Assembly (NCBI RefSeq): GCF_014649655.1
Contig: NZ_BMTL01000011.1
Location: forward strand, 124,001-188,000
Direction of reading: 5' to 3'
Length of the DNA stretch: 64,000 bases
Source of the DNA: Streptomyces humidus
GTDB taxonomy: Bacteria > Actinomycetota > Actinomycetes > Streptomycetales > Streptomycetaceae
The number at the start of each line of letters is the position of its first letter. Position 1 is the stretch's first letter. Positions 34,678 through 43,410 of this stretch are shown in pieces. The position numbers and the translations under genes were made by a program. Under the pieces are notes generated by a model. That model saw only the letters and a list, made by a program, of their open reading frames with translations, was not told the DNA's origin and did no database searches.

Positions 34678-35580
34678 TCACGGGGTCCTCCCGGTGACTC
34701 CTCGATAAGCCAGCTCCGCGAGCCGCGCCTGACCGTTCTTGCTGGGATGGAACCAGTCCCAGGGGCTCAGCTGGCCGGTGCCGAACCGGAAGTCGTACAC
34801 CGCGCCGCCGTCGAACCGGCACCGCACGTCCTTCGCGCAGACCTCCTTCAGCGCCGCGTTGTAGTCCTGCACCCGCTTCTGCACGGTGTCCCGGCGCAGG
34901 GTCGCCGCCGGGTCCAGCGCGTCCGCGTCGCCCAGCATCGACGGGCAGAGCCCCAGCTTCCAGACCTGCTTGCCCAGCGCGTTCGTCCGCCCCTGCGACC
35001 ACAGCCGCTTCAGGTTCGGCACGCTCGACACGTACACCTGCGTCTTCGGCAGCGCCCGGCGCAGCGTGCGCAGCGCGTCCCCGAACTGCGCGCGGAAGTC
35101 GGCCACCGGGGTCATCGCCGCCGTGGACGCGCGGCACGCGTCGTTCGCCCCCGCCATCACCGTCACCAGCTGCGGCCTGTCCCGGACCGCCTGCGTCATC
35201 TGGGCCGGGACGTCCGCCATCCGCGCGCCGGTCGCCGCGTGGTTCCAGCTGTGCGTGGCCGCCTTGGCCGGCCCCAGCAGCCGTACCGCGAGACTCTTCA
35301 CGTCGGCGCTGTCGCCGGTCGCCCAGGACACCTCCGGGCAGTCCGCGAGCACCGCGCAGGCGTCGAAGCCACGCGTGATGGAGTCGCCCACCGCCGCGAC
35401 CGAGGACGGGCTGGCGTCCCACAGCGGAGCCGCCGACGCGGAGGGCTTCGCATGGCGCGCCCCCGTCCCCGACGGCCCCGAGCCGTCACCGCCGCCGAGG
35501 GCGGCACAGCCCGCCAGGCCCAGGACGGCCGCCGTCGTGCCCGCGAGCACGGCCCGCGTGTGCCGGTTCCGCTTCCGCAT
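34678..35580 (-). CDS. SGNH/GDSL-family lipase or esterase, lipoprotein
   Basis: A 300-aa exported lipoprotein. A basic start (MRKRNRHTR), hydrophobic core and lipobox LAGC are followed by a Gly/Ser/Pro linker. Block I with the nucleophile is AVGDSITRGFDAC, block III is MAGANDACR, and block V with the Asp-His pair is DWFHPS near the C-terminus. Several cysteines probably form disulfides, as in Streptomyces secreted SGNH esterases. Start: ATG 35580 begins a normal signal peptide and lies behind GAGGGGAAC; an ATG ten codons upstream would add a charged lead. Substrate unknown. Confidence 0.88.
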   Translation of the reverse strand: MRKRNRHTRAVLAGTTAAVLGLAGCAALGGGDGSGPSGTGARHAKPSASAAPLWDASPSSVAAVGDSITRGFDACAVLADCPEVSWATGDSADVKSLAVRLLGPAKAATHSWNHAATGARMADVPAQMTQAVRDRPQLVTVMAGANDACRASTAAMTPVADFRAQFGDALRTLRRALPKTQVYVSSVPNLKRLWSQGRTNALGKQVWKLGLCPSMLGDADALDPAATLRRDTVQKRVQDYNAALKEVCAKDVRCRFDGGAVYDFRFGTGQLSPWDWFHPSKNGQARLAELAYRGVTGRTP

Positions 35581-35846
35581 CCGCTGGTGTTCCCCTCGCT
35601 CTTCGAACAACGCTCCCCCCTAGGACAACGCGCGGGAGTTCCCGGGCGAATCACACCCACAAGAGGGAACGCCCCCCACCCGTACAGGCGTCCTGCCGGG
35701 TGAATGGCGGAGGTTTAAGGGCACGAGGACCGACGGTACGTCACACTCCTTGCGCCGCCGCACGGTAGCCTCGCCATCAGCGCGGCTGCCCGCCGATGCC
35801 GCCACTGCCAGCCTGCAAGACTGTCCCGCTCTGCCCGGAGGTCCCG

Positions 35847-36341
35847 GTGACGACACGTGGAGTTCTGTACGTGCACTCCGCGCCGCGCGCGCTGTGCCCG
35901 CACGTCGAGTGGGCCGTCGCCGGGGTGCTCGGCACGCGCGTCAGCCTCGACTGGATCCGGCAGCCCGCCGCGCCCGGCACCTGGCGCTCGGAGTTCTCCT
36001 GGCGGGGCGAGCCCGGCACCGCGTCCAAGCTGGCGTCGGCGCTGAGAGGCTGGCAGATGCTGCGCTTCGAGGTCACCGCCGAGCCCTGCGCGACCGCGGA
36101 GGGCGAGCGCTACAGCTGCACCCCCGAACTCGGCATCTTCCACGCCGTCACCGGCATCCACGGCGACATCCTGATCCCGGAGGACCGCCTGCGGGCCGCG
36201 CTGCTGCGCAGCCGCCGCGGCGAGACGGAGCTGGAGGGCGAGATCTCCAGGCTCCTGGGCAAGCCGTGGGACGACGAACTGGAGACCTTCCGCCACGCGG
36301 GCGAGGGCGCCCCGGTGCGCTGGCTGCACCAGGTGGTCTGA
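35847..36341 (+). CDS. DUF3145 conserved actinobacterial protein
   Basis: A 164-aa protein with the highly conserved start TTRGVLYVHSAPRALCPHVEWA, then SLDWIRQPAAPGTWRSEFSW and LGKPWDDELETFRHAGEG near the end. I know this family only as DUF3145, common next to the fab operon in streptomycetes, function unknown. GTG 35847 is 5-6 bp behind CGGAGG. It is convergent with fabF and they share the hairpin at 36377-36408. No cofactor or metal motif is evident. Confidence 0.88.
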   Translation: MTTRGVLYVHSAPRALCPHVEWAVAGVLGTRVSLDWIRQPAAPGTWRSEFSWRGEPGTASKLASALRGWQMLRFEVTAEPCATAEGERYSCTPELGIFHAVTGIHGDILIPEDRLRAALLRSRRGETELEGEISRLLGKPWDDELETFRHAGEGAPVRWLHQVV

Positions 36342-36376
36342 GACCGCTCCGAGCGGGTTCGCGGACCGGGAAGCAC

Positions 36377-36408
36377 GAAGGGGCCCCGCCTTCCGGCGGG
36401 GCCCCTTC
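36377..36408. terminator. Bidirectional terminator between DUF3145 gene and fabF
   Basis: Perfect 14-bp stem GAAGGGGCCCCGCC with a TTCC loop, located between the two convergent stops. Confidence 0.85.
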
Positions 36409-36439
36409 AGCCGTGTGCGCGAGCGCGTACGGGCGGGTC

Positions 36440-37720
36440 TCAGACCGTGCGGAACGCCAGGACCACGTTGTGCCCGCCGAACCCGAACGAGTCGTTCAGG
36501 GCGGCGATACGGCCCTCGACGGGCAGCTTGCGCGCCTCGCCGCGGACCACGTCCGCGTTCGCCTCGGCCTCGGGGTCGATGTTCTCGACGTTGATGGTCG
36601 GGGGAGCGATCCGGTGGTACAGCGCGAGGACCGTCGCGACGGACTCGACGCCGCCCGCGCCGCCCAGCAGATGGCCGGTCATCGACTTGGTCGCCGAGAC
36701 CGCCATGTGGTCGGTGTCGTCGCCGAAGACCTTGCGCAGCGCCTTCAGTTCCGCGATGTCACCGGCCGGCGTCGAGGTCGCGTGCGCGTTGACGTGCACG
36801 ATCTCGGCCGGTTCCAGGTCGGTGCTGTCCAGCAGGTTCTGCAGGGCGTGCGAGATGCCGCGGCCCTCGGGCTCCGGCTGCACGATGTCGTGGGCGTCGG
36901 AGGAGATGCCCTGGCCGACCGCCTCCGCGTACACCCGGGCGCCGCGCCGCGCGGCGTGCTCGGCGGACTCCAGGACGATCACGCCGGCGCCCTCGCCCAT
37001 GACGAAGCCGTCGCGGGCCACGTCGTAGGGACGCGACGCGCCCTGCGGGTCCTCGTTGTTCTTGGACATCGCCATCATGTTGCCGAACGCGGCGATGGGC
37101 AGCGGGTGGATCGCCGCCTCCGTGCCGCCGGCGACGACCACGTCGGCGCGGCCGGTGCGGATCATCTCGATGGCGTAGCCGATGGCCTCCGCGCCCGACG
37201 CGCATGCCGAGACCGGGGTGTGCACACCCGCGCGGGCGCCCACCAGCAGGCCCACGTTGGCGGAGGGGCTGTTGGGCATCAGCATGGGGACGGTGTGCGG
37301 GGAGACCCGGCGCACGCCCTTGTCCTTCAGCACGTCGTACTGGTCGAGGAGGGTGGTCACGCCGCCGATGCCGGAGGCGATGACCGCGCCCAGGCGGTCG
37401 GGCTCGACGTCGCCCTCGCTGCCCTCCTCGCCTGCCTTGCCGGAGAAGCCGGCGTCCTTCCAGGCCTCCTGGGCCGCGATCAGCGCGAACTGCGCCGAAC
37501 GGTCCAGCTTGCGGGCCTGCGGCCGCGGGATGACCTCAAGAGGCTCCACGGCGACACGGGCCGCGATACGGACGGCCTGGTCGGACGCCCACTCCTCTTC
37601 CAGGGCCCGGACGCCGGACTTGCCGGCGACGAGACCCTCCCAGGTAGAGGCTGCGTCGCCACCCAGCGGTGTAGTTGCGCCGATACCGGTGACGACCACG
37701 GTGCGATTGGTCGGGATCAC
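36440..37720 (-). CDS. fabF: 3-oxoacyl-ACP synthase II
   Basis: A 426-aa condensing enzyme that elongates acyl-ACP with malonyl-ACP in fatty acid synthesis. The catalytic triad is C173 (SACASGAEAIG), H313 (NAHATSTP) and H350 with K345 (ATKSMTGH). NDSFGFGGHN closes the active site. Start: GTG 37720 is preceded by GGAGAAAG at 8 bp; the TTG five codons upstream falls on that ribosome site. Last gene of fabD-fabH-acpP-fabF, 80 bp after acpP. Confidence 0.96.
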   Translation of the reverse strand: MIPTNRTVVVTGIGATTPLGGDAASTWEGLVAGKSGVRALEEEWASDQAVRIAARVAVEPLEVIPRPQARKLDRSAQFALIAAQEAWKDAGFSGKAGEEGSEGDVEPDRLGAVIASGIGGVTTLLDQYDVLKDKGVRRVSPHTVPMLMPNSPSANVGLLVGARAGVHTPVSACASGAEAIGYAIEMIRTGRADVVVAGGTEAAIHPLPIAAFGNMMAMSKNNEDPQGASRPYDVARDGFVMGEGAGVIVLESAEHAARRGARVYAEAVGQGISSDAHDIVQPEPEGRGISHALQNLLDSTDLEPAEIVHVNAHATSTPAGDIAELKALRKVFGDDTDHMAVSATKSMTGHLLGGAGGVESVATVLALYHRIAPPTINVENIDPEAEANADVVRGEARKLPVEGRIAALNDSFGFGGHNVVLAFRTV

Positions 37721-37800
37721 GGATTCTTTCTCCAACGTTACGAGGATTCAGCGGCGCCACCGCCGGGTGGCGGGGCAGTGCGGTCCAGGGGACCGGTCGA

Positions 37801-38049
37801 TCAGCCCTGGTTCTTGAGGATGTAGTCGGTCGCGTCGCCGACCGTCTTGAGGTTCTTGACGTCCTCGTCCGGGATCTTGACGTCGAAGCGCTCTTCGGCG
37901 GCGACGACGACCTCGACCATGGACAGCGAGTCGACGTCCAGGTCGTCGGTGAAGGACTTGTCCAGCTGGACGTCCTCAACCGGGATGCCGGCGATCTCGT
38001 TCACGATGTCGGCGAGACCGGCGACGATCTCTTCCTGAGTGGCGGCCAT
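37801..38049 (-). CDS. acpP: Acyl carrier protein
   Basis: An 82-aa acidic four-helix protein. The phosphopantetheine attachment site is S41 in DLDVDSLSMVE. ATG 38049 follows AAGGAGC at the right distance; an upstream in-frame ATG gives a basic lead without a ribosome site. It sits between fabH and fabF and carries the growing acyl chain for all enzymes of the operon. Confidence 0.97.
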   Translation of the reverse strand: MAATQEEIVAGLADIVNEIAGIPVEDVQLDKSFTDDLDVDSLSMVEVVVAAEERFDVKIPDEDVKNLKTVGDATDYILKNQG

Positions 38050-38130
38050 GTGGCGCTCCTTCTTCGATATTCCAGAGGGTGTGGCAGTGGGTGTTTCCCG
38101 CACCGGAACGGATGATCCGGCACGGAGTGC

Positions 38131-39126
38131 CTAGGGGAGGGTAACGACAGTCGCGGCGTAGACGAGACCCGCCCCGAATCCGATGACGAGCGCCGTGTCG
38201 CCGCTCTTCGCCTCACCGGTCGCCAGAAGCCGCTCCATCGCGAGCGGGATCGAGGCGGCCGAGGTGTTGCCGGTGGTGCGCACGTCACGGGCGACCGTGA
38301 CGGACTCCGGCAGCCTGAGGGTCTTCACCATCGAGTCGATGATGCGTTCGTTGGCCTGGTGTGGGATGAAGACGTCGAGTTCGTCGGCGGTGATGCCGGC
38401 GGCGTCCAGCGCCTCCTTGGCGACCTTCGCCATCTCGAACACGGCCCAGCGGAAGACCGCCTGGCCCTCCTGCGTGATCGCGGGGAACTTGCCGGAGCTG
38501 TCGTACTCCGTCCACGGCACGGTCTGCTTGATGGTCTCCGACTTGTCGCCCTCGGAGCCCCAGACCGTCGGGCCGATCGCCGGCTCCTCGGAGGGGCCGA
38601 CCACGACCGCGCCCGCGCCGTCGCCGAACAGGAAGGCCGTCGCGCGGTCCTCCAGGTCGGTCAGGTCGGACAGCCGCTCGACGCCGATGACGAGCACGTA
38701 CTTCGCGGAACCCTCGACGATCATGCCCTTGGCGAGGGTCAGGCCGTAGCCGAAGCCCGCGCAGCCGGCCGAGATGTCGAAGGCGGCGGCCTTGTCCGTG
38801 CCGAGCTTGTCGGCGATCTCGGTGGCCACGGCCGGGGTCTGCTTGAAGTGCGAGACGGTCGAGACGACCACCGCGCCGATCTGCGCGGCGGTGATCCCGG
38901 CGTCGGCGATCGCCTTGCCGGACGCCTCGACCGACATGGCGGCGACGGTCTCCTCGTCGTTCGCCCAGTGCCGGGTCTCGATGCCGGAGCGGGAACGGAT
39001 CCACTCGTCGGACGAGTCGATCGTCTCCAGGATGACCTCGTTGGGCACGACCCGGGTGGGCCGGTAGCCGCCGACCCCGAGGATGCGTGCGTACGGGGAG
39101 CCCTTGCTGGGCCGGATCTTCGCCAT
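38131..39126 (-). CDS. fabH: 3-oxoacyl-ACP synthase III
   Basis: A 331-aa initiating condensing enzyme. The Cys-His-Asn triad is C122 (SAGCAGFGYG), H256 (IPHQAN) and N287 (GNTSAAS). In streptomycetes FabH accepts branched acyl-CoA starters, giving iso and anteiso fatty acids. ATG 39126 follows GAGGAG; the gap from fabD is 9 bp, so they are cotranscribed. Confidence 0.97.
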   Translation of the reverse strand: MAKIRPSKGSPYARILGVGGYRPTRVVPNEVILETIDSSDEWIRSRSGIETRHWANDEETVAAMSVEASGKAIADAGITAAQIGAVVVSTVSHFKQTPAVATEIADKLGTDKAAAFDISAGCAGFGYGLTLAKGMIVEGSAKYVLVIGVERLSDLTDLEDRATAFLFGDGAGAVVVGPSEEPAIGPTVWGSEGDKSETIKQTVPWTEYDSSGKFPAITQEGQAVFRWAVFEMAKVAKEALDAAGITADELDVFIPHQANERIIDSMVKTLRLPESVTVARDVRTTGNTSAASIPLAMERLLATGEAKSGDTALVIGFGAGLVYAATVVTLP

Positions 39127-39135
39127 CAGGGCTCC

Positions 39136-40059
39136 TCAGGCGACGCCGTGCTCGGCGATGAGCTCGCGAGCGGCGTCGAGGTCGTCGGGGGTCTTCAGCG
39201 CCAGCGTCTTCACGCCGGGCAGGGCACGCTTGGCGAGGCCGACCAGGGTGCCGCCGGGGGAGACCTCGACGAGCGCGGTCACGCCGAGCTCCCTGAAGGT
39301 CTCCATGCACAGGTCCCAGCGGACCGGGTTGGCGACCTGGCCGACCAGCCGGTCCAGGATCTCGGCCCCGGTGGCGACGGCCTGCCCGTCCTTGTTGGAG
39401 ACGTAGCGGACCGTGGGGTCGGCCGGGACGAGTTCCGCCGCCGCCTTGGCCAGGGTCTCGACGGCGGGCGCCATGTGCCGGGTGTGGAACGCGCCGGCGA
39501 CCTTCAGCGGGACGACTTTGCGGACGCCCTCGGGCTTGTCCTCGGCCAGCGCGGCGAGCTGATCCAGCGTGCCCGCGGCGACGATCTGGCCCGCGCCGTT
39601 GATGTTGGCCGGGGTGAGCCCCAGCTTCTCCAGATGCGCCAGGGAGACCTCGGGATCCCCGCCGAGCAGCGCGGACATGCCGGTCTCGGTGACGGCGGCG
39701 GCCTCGGCCATGGCCAGGCCGCGCTTGCGCACGAGGCCCAGCGCGACGGTGTCGTCGAGGACGCCGGCCAGTACGGCGGCGGTGAACTCGCCGACGCTGT
39801 GGCCCGCGACCGCGGCGGGAGACGCGTCGCCGAGCGCCGTGGCGGACAGGAGTCCGGCGGCGACCAGCAGCGGCTGGGCCACCGCGGTGTCGCGGATCTC
39901 GTCCGCGTCGGCCTGCGTGCCGTAGTGGGCGAGATCCAGGCCGACGGCGTCCGACCACGCGGCGACGCGGGCGGCGGCGCCGGGCAGTTCGAGCCAGGGA
40001 GTCAGGAAGCCGGGCGTCTGGGCGCCCTGGCCGGGAGCGACGAGTACGAGCACTCTCAC
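39136..40059 (-). CDS. fabD: Malonyl-CoA:ACP acyltransferase
   Basis: A 307-aa transacylase that loads malonyl groups onto ACP. The nucleophile is S88 in GHSVGEF, the partner histidine is H192 in AFHTRHM, and VLVAPGQGAQ is the conserved start. In Streptomyces it also serves polyketide synthases. GTG 40059 is the likely start, with a second GTG two codons in. First gene of the operon; the inverted repeat at 40120-40140 is 61 bp upstream. Confidence 0.96.
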   Translation of the reverse strand: MRVLVLVAPGQGAQTPGFLTPWLELPGAAARVAAWSDAVGLDLAHYGTQADADEIRDTAVAQPLLVAAGLLSATALGDASPAAVAGHSVGEFTAAVLAGVLDDTVALGLVRKRGLAMAEAAAVTETGMSALLGGDPEVSLAHLEKLGLTPANINGAGQIVAAGTLDQLAALAEDKPEGVRKVVPLKVAGAFHTRHMAPAVETLAKAAAELVPADPTVRYVSNKDGQAVATGAEILDRLVGQVANPVRWDLCMETFRELGVTALVEVSPGGTLVGLAKRALPGVKTLALKTPDDLDAARELIAEHGVA

Positions 40060-40119
40060 ACTCTCTCTTGGGGACGGCCGAAGCCGCCCGTGGGGACAGG
40101 GACGAAGAACGGCAGGGGG

Positions 40120-40140
40120 TTTTGTGGAGCCCCGACAAAA
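40120..40140. promoter_or_regulatory. Probable FasR-type operator upstream of fabD
   Basis: TTTTGT-N9-ACAAAA, a perfect 6+6 dyad (21 bp) in otherwise GC-rich DNA, ending 2 bp from the fasR stop codon and 61 bp upstream of fabD. FasR is known to act directly on the fabD promoter in S. coelicolor; assigning this exact dyad is inference. Confidence 0.6.
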
Positions 40141-40142
40141 GG

Positions 40143-41345
40143 CTAGGTCTGAGGATCTCCGTCGACCAGACGCCCCAGGATCAGCGCGATCCGGAGCGTG
40201 AACGCGGAGCGTACATCCGAAGGCGACCAGCCGGTGACGTCAGTCACACGTCGGAGCCGGTAGCGCACGGTGTTCGGGTGGACGAAGAGCATCCGGGCGG
40301 CCCCTTCGAGGCTGGACGCCTGTTCGAGGTATACGGAGAGCGTCTCCAGGAGCGCGGACCCCGCCTCCTCCAGTGGTCTGTAGATCTCCTCCACCAACTG
40401 CTCGCGCGCACCGGGATCTCCGGCGATGGCGCGCTCCGGCAGCAGATCGTCCGCCAGCACCGGCCGGGGTGCGTCCTGCCAGGCGGAACAGGCCTTGAGA
40501 CCGGCCGCGGCGGCCTGTGCGGACCGGGTCGCGGCCAGCAGGTCGGGGACGACGGGTCCGGCCACGACGGGTCCGGACGCGAACGGCCCGATCAACGACT
40601 TGGCGACGGCGAGCGGGTTGTCGCTGCCGCCGGCGATCACCACCAGCCGGGTGCCGAGGACCCCGGTCAGCACCTGGAGCTTGGAGTGCCGCGAGGCACG
40701 CCGGATGGCCTCCACGGTCAGCTCCGAGTCGCCGTCCGGGGCGGTGCCCAGGACCACGCACACGTGCTCCGGCGAGTTCCAGCCCAGTGCGGCGGCCCGG
40801 CTGACGGCGCCCTCGTCGGCCTCGCCGCTCAGCACGGCGTTTACGACGAGCGACTCCAGCCGGGCGTCCCAGGCGCCGCGTGCCTCGGCGGCCTGGGCGT
40901 AGACCTGGGCGGTGGCGAAGGCGATCTCCCGGGCGTACACCAGGAGCGCCTCGCGCAGCACGTTCTCGTCGCCGGGCGCGGCGACCTCGTCGATCGCGGA
41001 CTCCATGACCTCGATGGTCGTCCGCACCATCTCGACGGTCTGCCGCAGCGTGATGGCCCGCGTCAGCTCGCGCGGCGCCGTGCCGAACACGTCGGTGGAG
41101 ATGGCCTGCGGGGCGTCCGGGCGCCGGAACCACTCGGTGAAGGCCGCGATGCCCGCCTGGGCGACCAGTCCGATCCAGGAACGGTTCTCCGGGGGCATCG
41201 CCCGGTACCACGGCAGTGTCTCGTCCATCCGCGCGATGGCCTGGGCGGCGAGACTTCCGGAGGACTTCTCCAGCCGCTTCAGCGTGGCGGGGTGGGAGTG
41301 GAGGGCGACCGCGGGCTGAGGGCGACTCGTTTCTGGTTCGGGCAC
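40143..41345 (-). CDS. fasR: Fatty acid synthesis regulator, PucR/CdaR-type HTH
   Basis: A 400-aa regulator. The C-terminal 60 residues carry the PucR-type HTH (SLEGAARMLFVHPNTVRYRLRRV in two parts: SLEGAARMLFVHPN and TVRYRLRRV) and SAFTLRIALILGRL. The middle is a GGDEF-like degenerate domain common in this class, and the N-terminal half is helical. Position directly upstream of fabD-fabH-acpP-fabF on the same strand is that of S. coelicolor FasR, an activator of the operon. The GTG start 41345 lacks a strong ribosome site. Confidence 0.92.
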   Translation of the reverse strand: MPEPETSRPQPAVALHSHPATLKRLEKSSGSLAAQAIARMDETLPWYRAMPPENRSWIGLVAQAGIAAFTEWFRRPDAPQAISTDVFGTAPRELTRAITLRQTVEMVRTTIEVMESAIDEVAAPGDENVLREALLVYAREIAFATAQVYAQAAEARGAWDARLESLVVNAVLSGEADEGAVSRAAALGWNSPEHVCVVLGTAPDGDSELTVEAIRRASRHSKLQVLTGVLGTRLVVIAGGSDNPLAVAKSLIGPFASGPVVAGPVVPDLLAATRSAQAAAAGLKACSAWQDAPRPVLADDLLPERAIAGDPGAREQLVEEIYRPLEEAGSALLETLSVYLEQASSLEGAARMLFVHPNTVRYRLRRVTDVTGWSPSDVRSAFTLRIALILGRLVDGDPQT

Positions 41346-41468
41346 ATGGACAAGACTGCCTTATCGCCGCACGTGCTCGTGCCGGTGGGTCGTTCCGGTC
41401 CCGCCGGTGCCGGGCCCCGCCGCGTCGTGGCCCCCGCGCACGGCAGGGACGGGTCTACGGTGGGTCCC

Positions 41469-42143
41469 GTGACGGACGTACGGCGCGCCGGCGAGCGCTA
41501 CCGAGGCGGAGACCCGGCCGCGGGCATCGAGTCGTGGCACGCGTTCTCCTTCGGCCCCCACTACGACCCCGGCAACCTCCGCTTCGGGCCGCTGCTCGCC
41601 TGCAACGAGGAGCGCCTCGCCCCGGGCGCCGGGTTCGACGAGCACCCCCACAGCCACACGGAGATCGTGACCTGGGTCGTCGAGGGCGAGCTGACCCACC
41701 GCGACTCGGCCGGTCACGAGACCCGGGTGCGCCCCGGCGACGTGCAGCGGCTCAGCTCGGCCGGCGGCGTCCGGCACGTGGAACGCAACGACGCCGGCAC
41801 GCCCCTGACCTTCGTCCAGATGTGGCTGGCCCCGTCGGCCCCCGGCGGCGAACCGTCCTACGAGATCGTCCGCGGCATCGCCGACTCCACCCCGTACGCC
41901 GTCCCGCAGGCGGGCGCGATGCTGCACGTCCGGCGGCTGGACGCGGGGGAGCGCACGGCGGTGCCGGACGCCCCCCTCGTCTACGTCCACGTCGTGCGCG
42001 GCGAAGTCCGCCTGGACGGCGAGGTGCTGGGGCCGGGCGACGCGGCACGCGTCACGGACGCGAAGGACCTGGAGGCGGAGGGGACGACGGCGGCGGCGGA
42101 GGTCCTGCTGTGGGAGCTGACCGGCCCGGATCGGGCCGGCTAG
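41469..42143 (+). CDS. Pirin-family bicupin protein
   Basis: A 224-aa cupin protein. Metal-binding residues of the first cupin lie in HPHSHTEIVTWVVEGEL, where pirins usually have HPHRGFETVTYV, and the second motif RPGDVQRLSSAGGVRHVE supplies the remaining ligands. YhhW-type pirins act as quercetinases or redox-sensing regulators; neither is proven here. GTG 41469 is chosen because homology begins there; the frame is open far upstream through the divergent fasR gene. The stop codon TAG at 42141 coincides with the left edge of the insertion-sequence region, so the extreme C-terminus could have been altered. Confidence 0.88.
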   Translation: MTDVRRAGERYRGGDPAAGIESWHAFSFGPHYDPGNLRFGPLLACNEERLAPGAGFDEHPHSHTEIVTWVVEGELTHRDSAGHETRVRPGDVQRLSSAGGVRHVERNDAGTPLTFVQMWLAPSAPGGEPSYEIVRGIADSTPYAVPQAGAMLHVRRLDAGERTAVPDAPLVYVHVVRGEVRLDGEVLGPGDAARVTDAKDLEAEGTTAAAEVLLWELTGPDRAG

Positions 42144-42156
42144 TAGACTGTCGCGG

Positions 42157-42557
42157 CTAATTTTTTCGATAGAGGTGGCGCAGTTTGATGCGTGCGTCGT
42201 GGGTGGTGAACTGCCAGTTCACCTGACGCTGGTCGGTGTTGGCGGCGTTCTGCCAGGCCGAGAGTTCGGTGTTGAGGATGTCGAGGTCGCTGATCCGGCG
42301 GTCGAGGCATTGCCGGGTCAGTACGGAGAGTTCGATCTCGGCGATGTTGAGCCATGACCCGTGCTTGGGCGTGTGGTGGATCTCGAGGCGCTGGGCCAGG
42401 GCGAATGCCTCTTCTGGTGCGAACGCCTCGTACAACGAGGCGACGCTATGGGTGTTGAGGTTGTCCATCACCAGCACCACGGTCTCGGCGTCGGGGTAGT
42501 CCACGCTCAGCAACTGCTTGACCTGGCCGGCCCAGTCGGTCCGGGTCCGCCGGGACA
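42157..42557 (-). pseudogene. IS630-family transposase, C-terminal DDE fragment
   Basis: About 133 residues of a DDE transposase C-terminal half: VVLVMDNLNTH contains the second catalytic Asp, and TPKHGSWLNIAEIE the final Glu, followed by LTRQCLDRRI and DARIKLRHLY at the end. The N-terminal half is absent; homology stops at about 42557, where plus-strand IS630 sequence begins. So this is an inactive remnant created by rearrangement. Confidence 0.85.
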
Positions 42558-42589
42558 GTGCCTGAACGCGACGGCAGCCGCGTAGGCTG

Positions 42590-42893
42590 TTTCCTGGAGT
42601 CCCGCCTGGACGGGCTGGGCGAGGAACCGCGCCCCGGCGCTCCCCGGAAGATCTCCGACGAGCAGGTGGAAGCGGTCGTCGTCGCCACCTTGGAACGCAC
42701 CCCGAAGGACGCCACGCACTGGTCACGCGCATCGATGGCGGCCGAGAGCGGACTGATCTGGGTCCACCGTGGGGCGGATCTGGCGCACCTTCGGCCTCAG
42801 CCACACCAGGTGGACACCTTCAAGCTGTCCAATGACACCCAGTTCATCGACAAGGTCCGCGACATCGTGGGCCTCTACCCAGGGCTTCGGCGT
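42590..42893 (+). pseudogene. IS630-family transposase, inverted central fragment with frameshifts
   Basis: In plus orientation, ESRLDGLGEEPRPGAPRK and ATHWSRASMAAESGL match the N-terminal fragment at 45370-45540, and further on PHQVDTFKLSND and FIDKVRDIVGLY match the next section of an IS630 transposase. Between them a stretch is readable only in another frame (RIWRTFGL), so a one-base insertion and a later one-base deletion compensate each other. Non-functional. Confidence 0.8.
42596..42762 (+). repeat. Inverted repeat, left arm (about 167 bp)
   Basis: Nearly identical (one or two mismatches) to the reverse complement of 45370-45536. The arms bound the 2.6-kb segment with the SDR and TetR genes. 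Confidence 0.9.
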
Positions 42894-43062
42894 AGTCGCC
42901 GGGCATCCGGTTCATGACGGTCTGCCAGGTTGATCCGCCGCAGAGAGCGGAACAGGCACGGCCCCCAAGATCATGGAGTTCTCGACGCCCCGTGACCTGT
43001 CAACAACTGATCTCTTCGGACGGACTGGCCGCACGCACGAGGCAAGGGCGTCCGACATCAGT

Positions 43063-43161
43063 GTGAAGACAGAGTTGGACACTCTCGCGACCGCACTCTA
43101 TGTGAGAACCGATGACATGCTGAAGTTGTCTTCACATCTGGCACCATGGCGGCCGACCGTG
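43063..43161 (+). pseudogene. IS982-type transposase, N-terminal 33-codon fragment
   Basis: The plus-strand frame from GTG 43063 reads VKTELDTLATALYVRTDD then SSHLAPWRP, the start I recognise for IS982-type transposases in Streptomyces (LDALATALYVKTDDLL-like). Homology ends abruptly at about 43161, where the truncated dehydrogenase on the other strand begins. Confidence 0.6.
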
Positions 43162-43358
43162 CTGCCCAGCGACAGCAGATCCGTCGGGATCGACGTCACG
43201 GAGTGCCTCGTCCGGCTGAGGTCGGTGGCGAGTTCCGCTCCCGCGGTGTCACGGGTCAGGAGCATGAGGTGAGTTTGAGGGCTGCCGGTGAGGATGCGCT
43301 CGACCGCCGCACGGCCGAGCCCTCGCTTTGCGCCGCTCATGATGATGGCTTGGGACAT
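43160..43358 (-). pseudogene. Truncated short-chain dehydrogenase, N-terminal 66 codons
   Basis: MSQAIIMSGAKRGLGRAAVERIL is a Rossmann nucleotide-binding start (GAKRGLG; quoted in part), followed by THLMLLTRDTAGAELATDL and SVTSIPTDLLSL. After that, homology stops at the IS982 junction and the frame runs into foreign sequence. It starts 52 bp after the intact dehydrogenase gene on the same strand, so the two were once an operon. Confidence 0.7.
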
Positions 43359-43410
43359 GGGTTTCCGCCTGTGAGCGAGTACGTTGGCTCCGACCGTGCC
43401 GTAACGGGCC

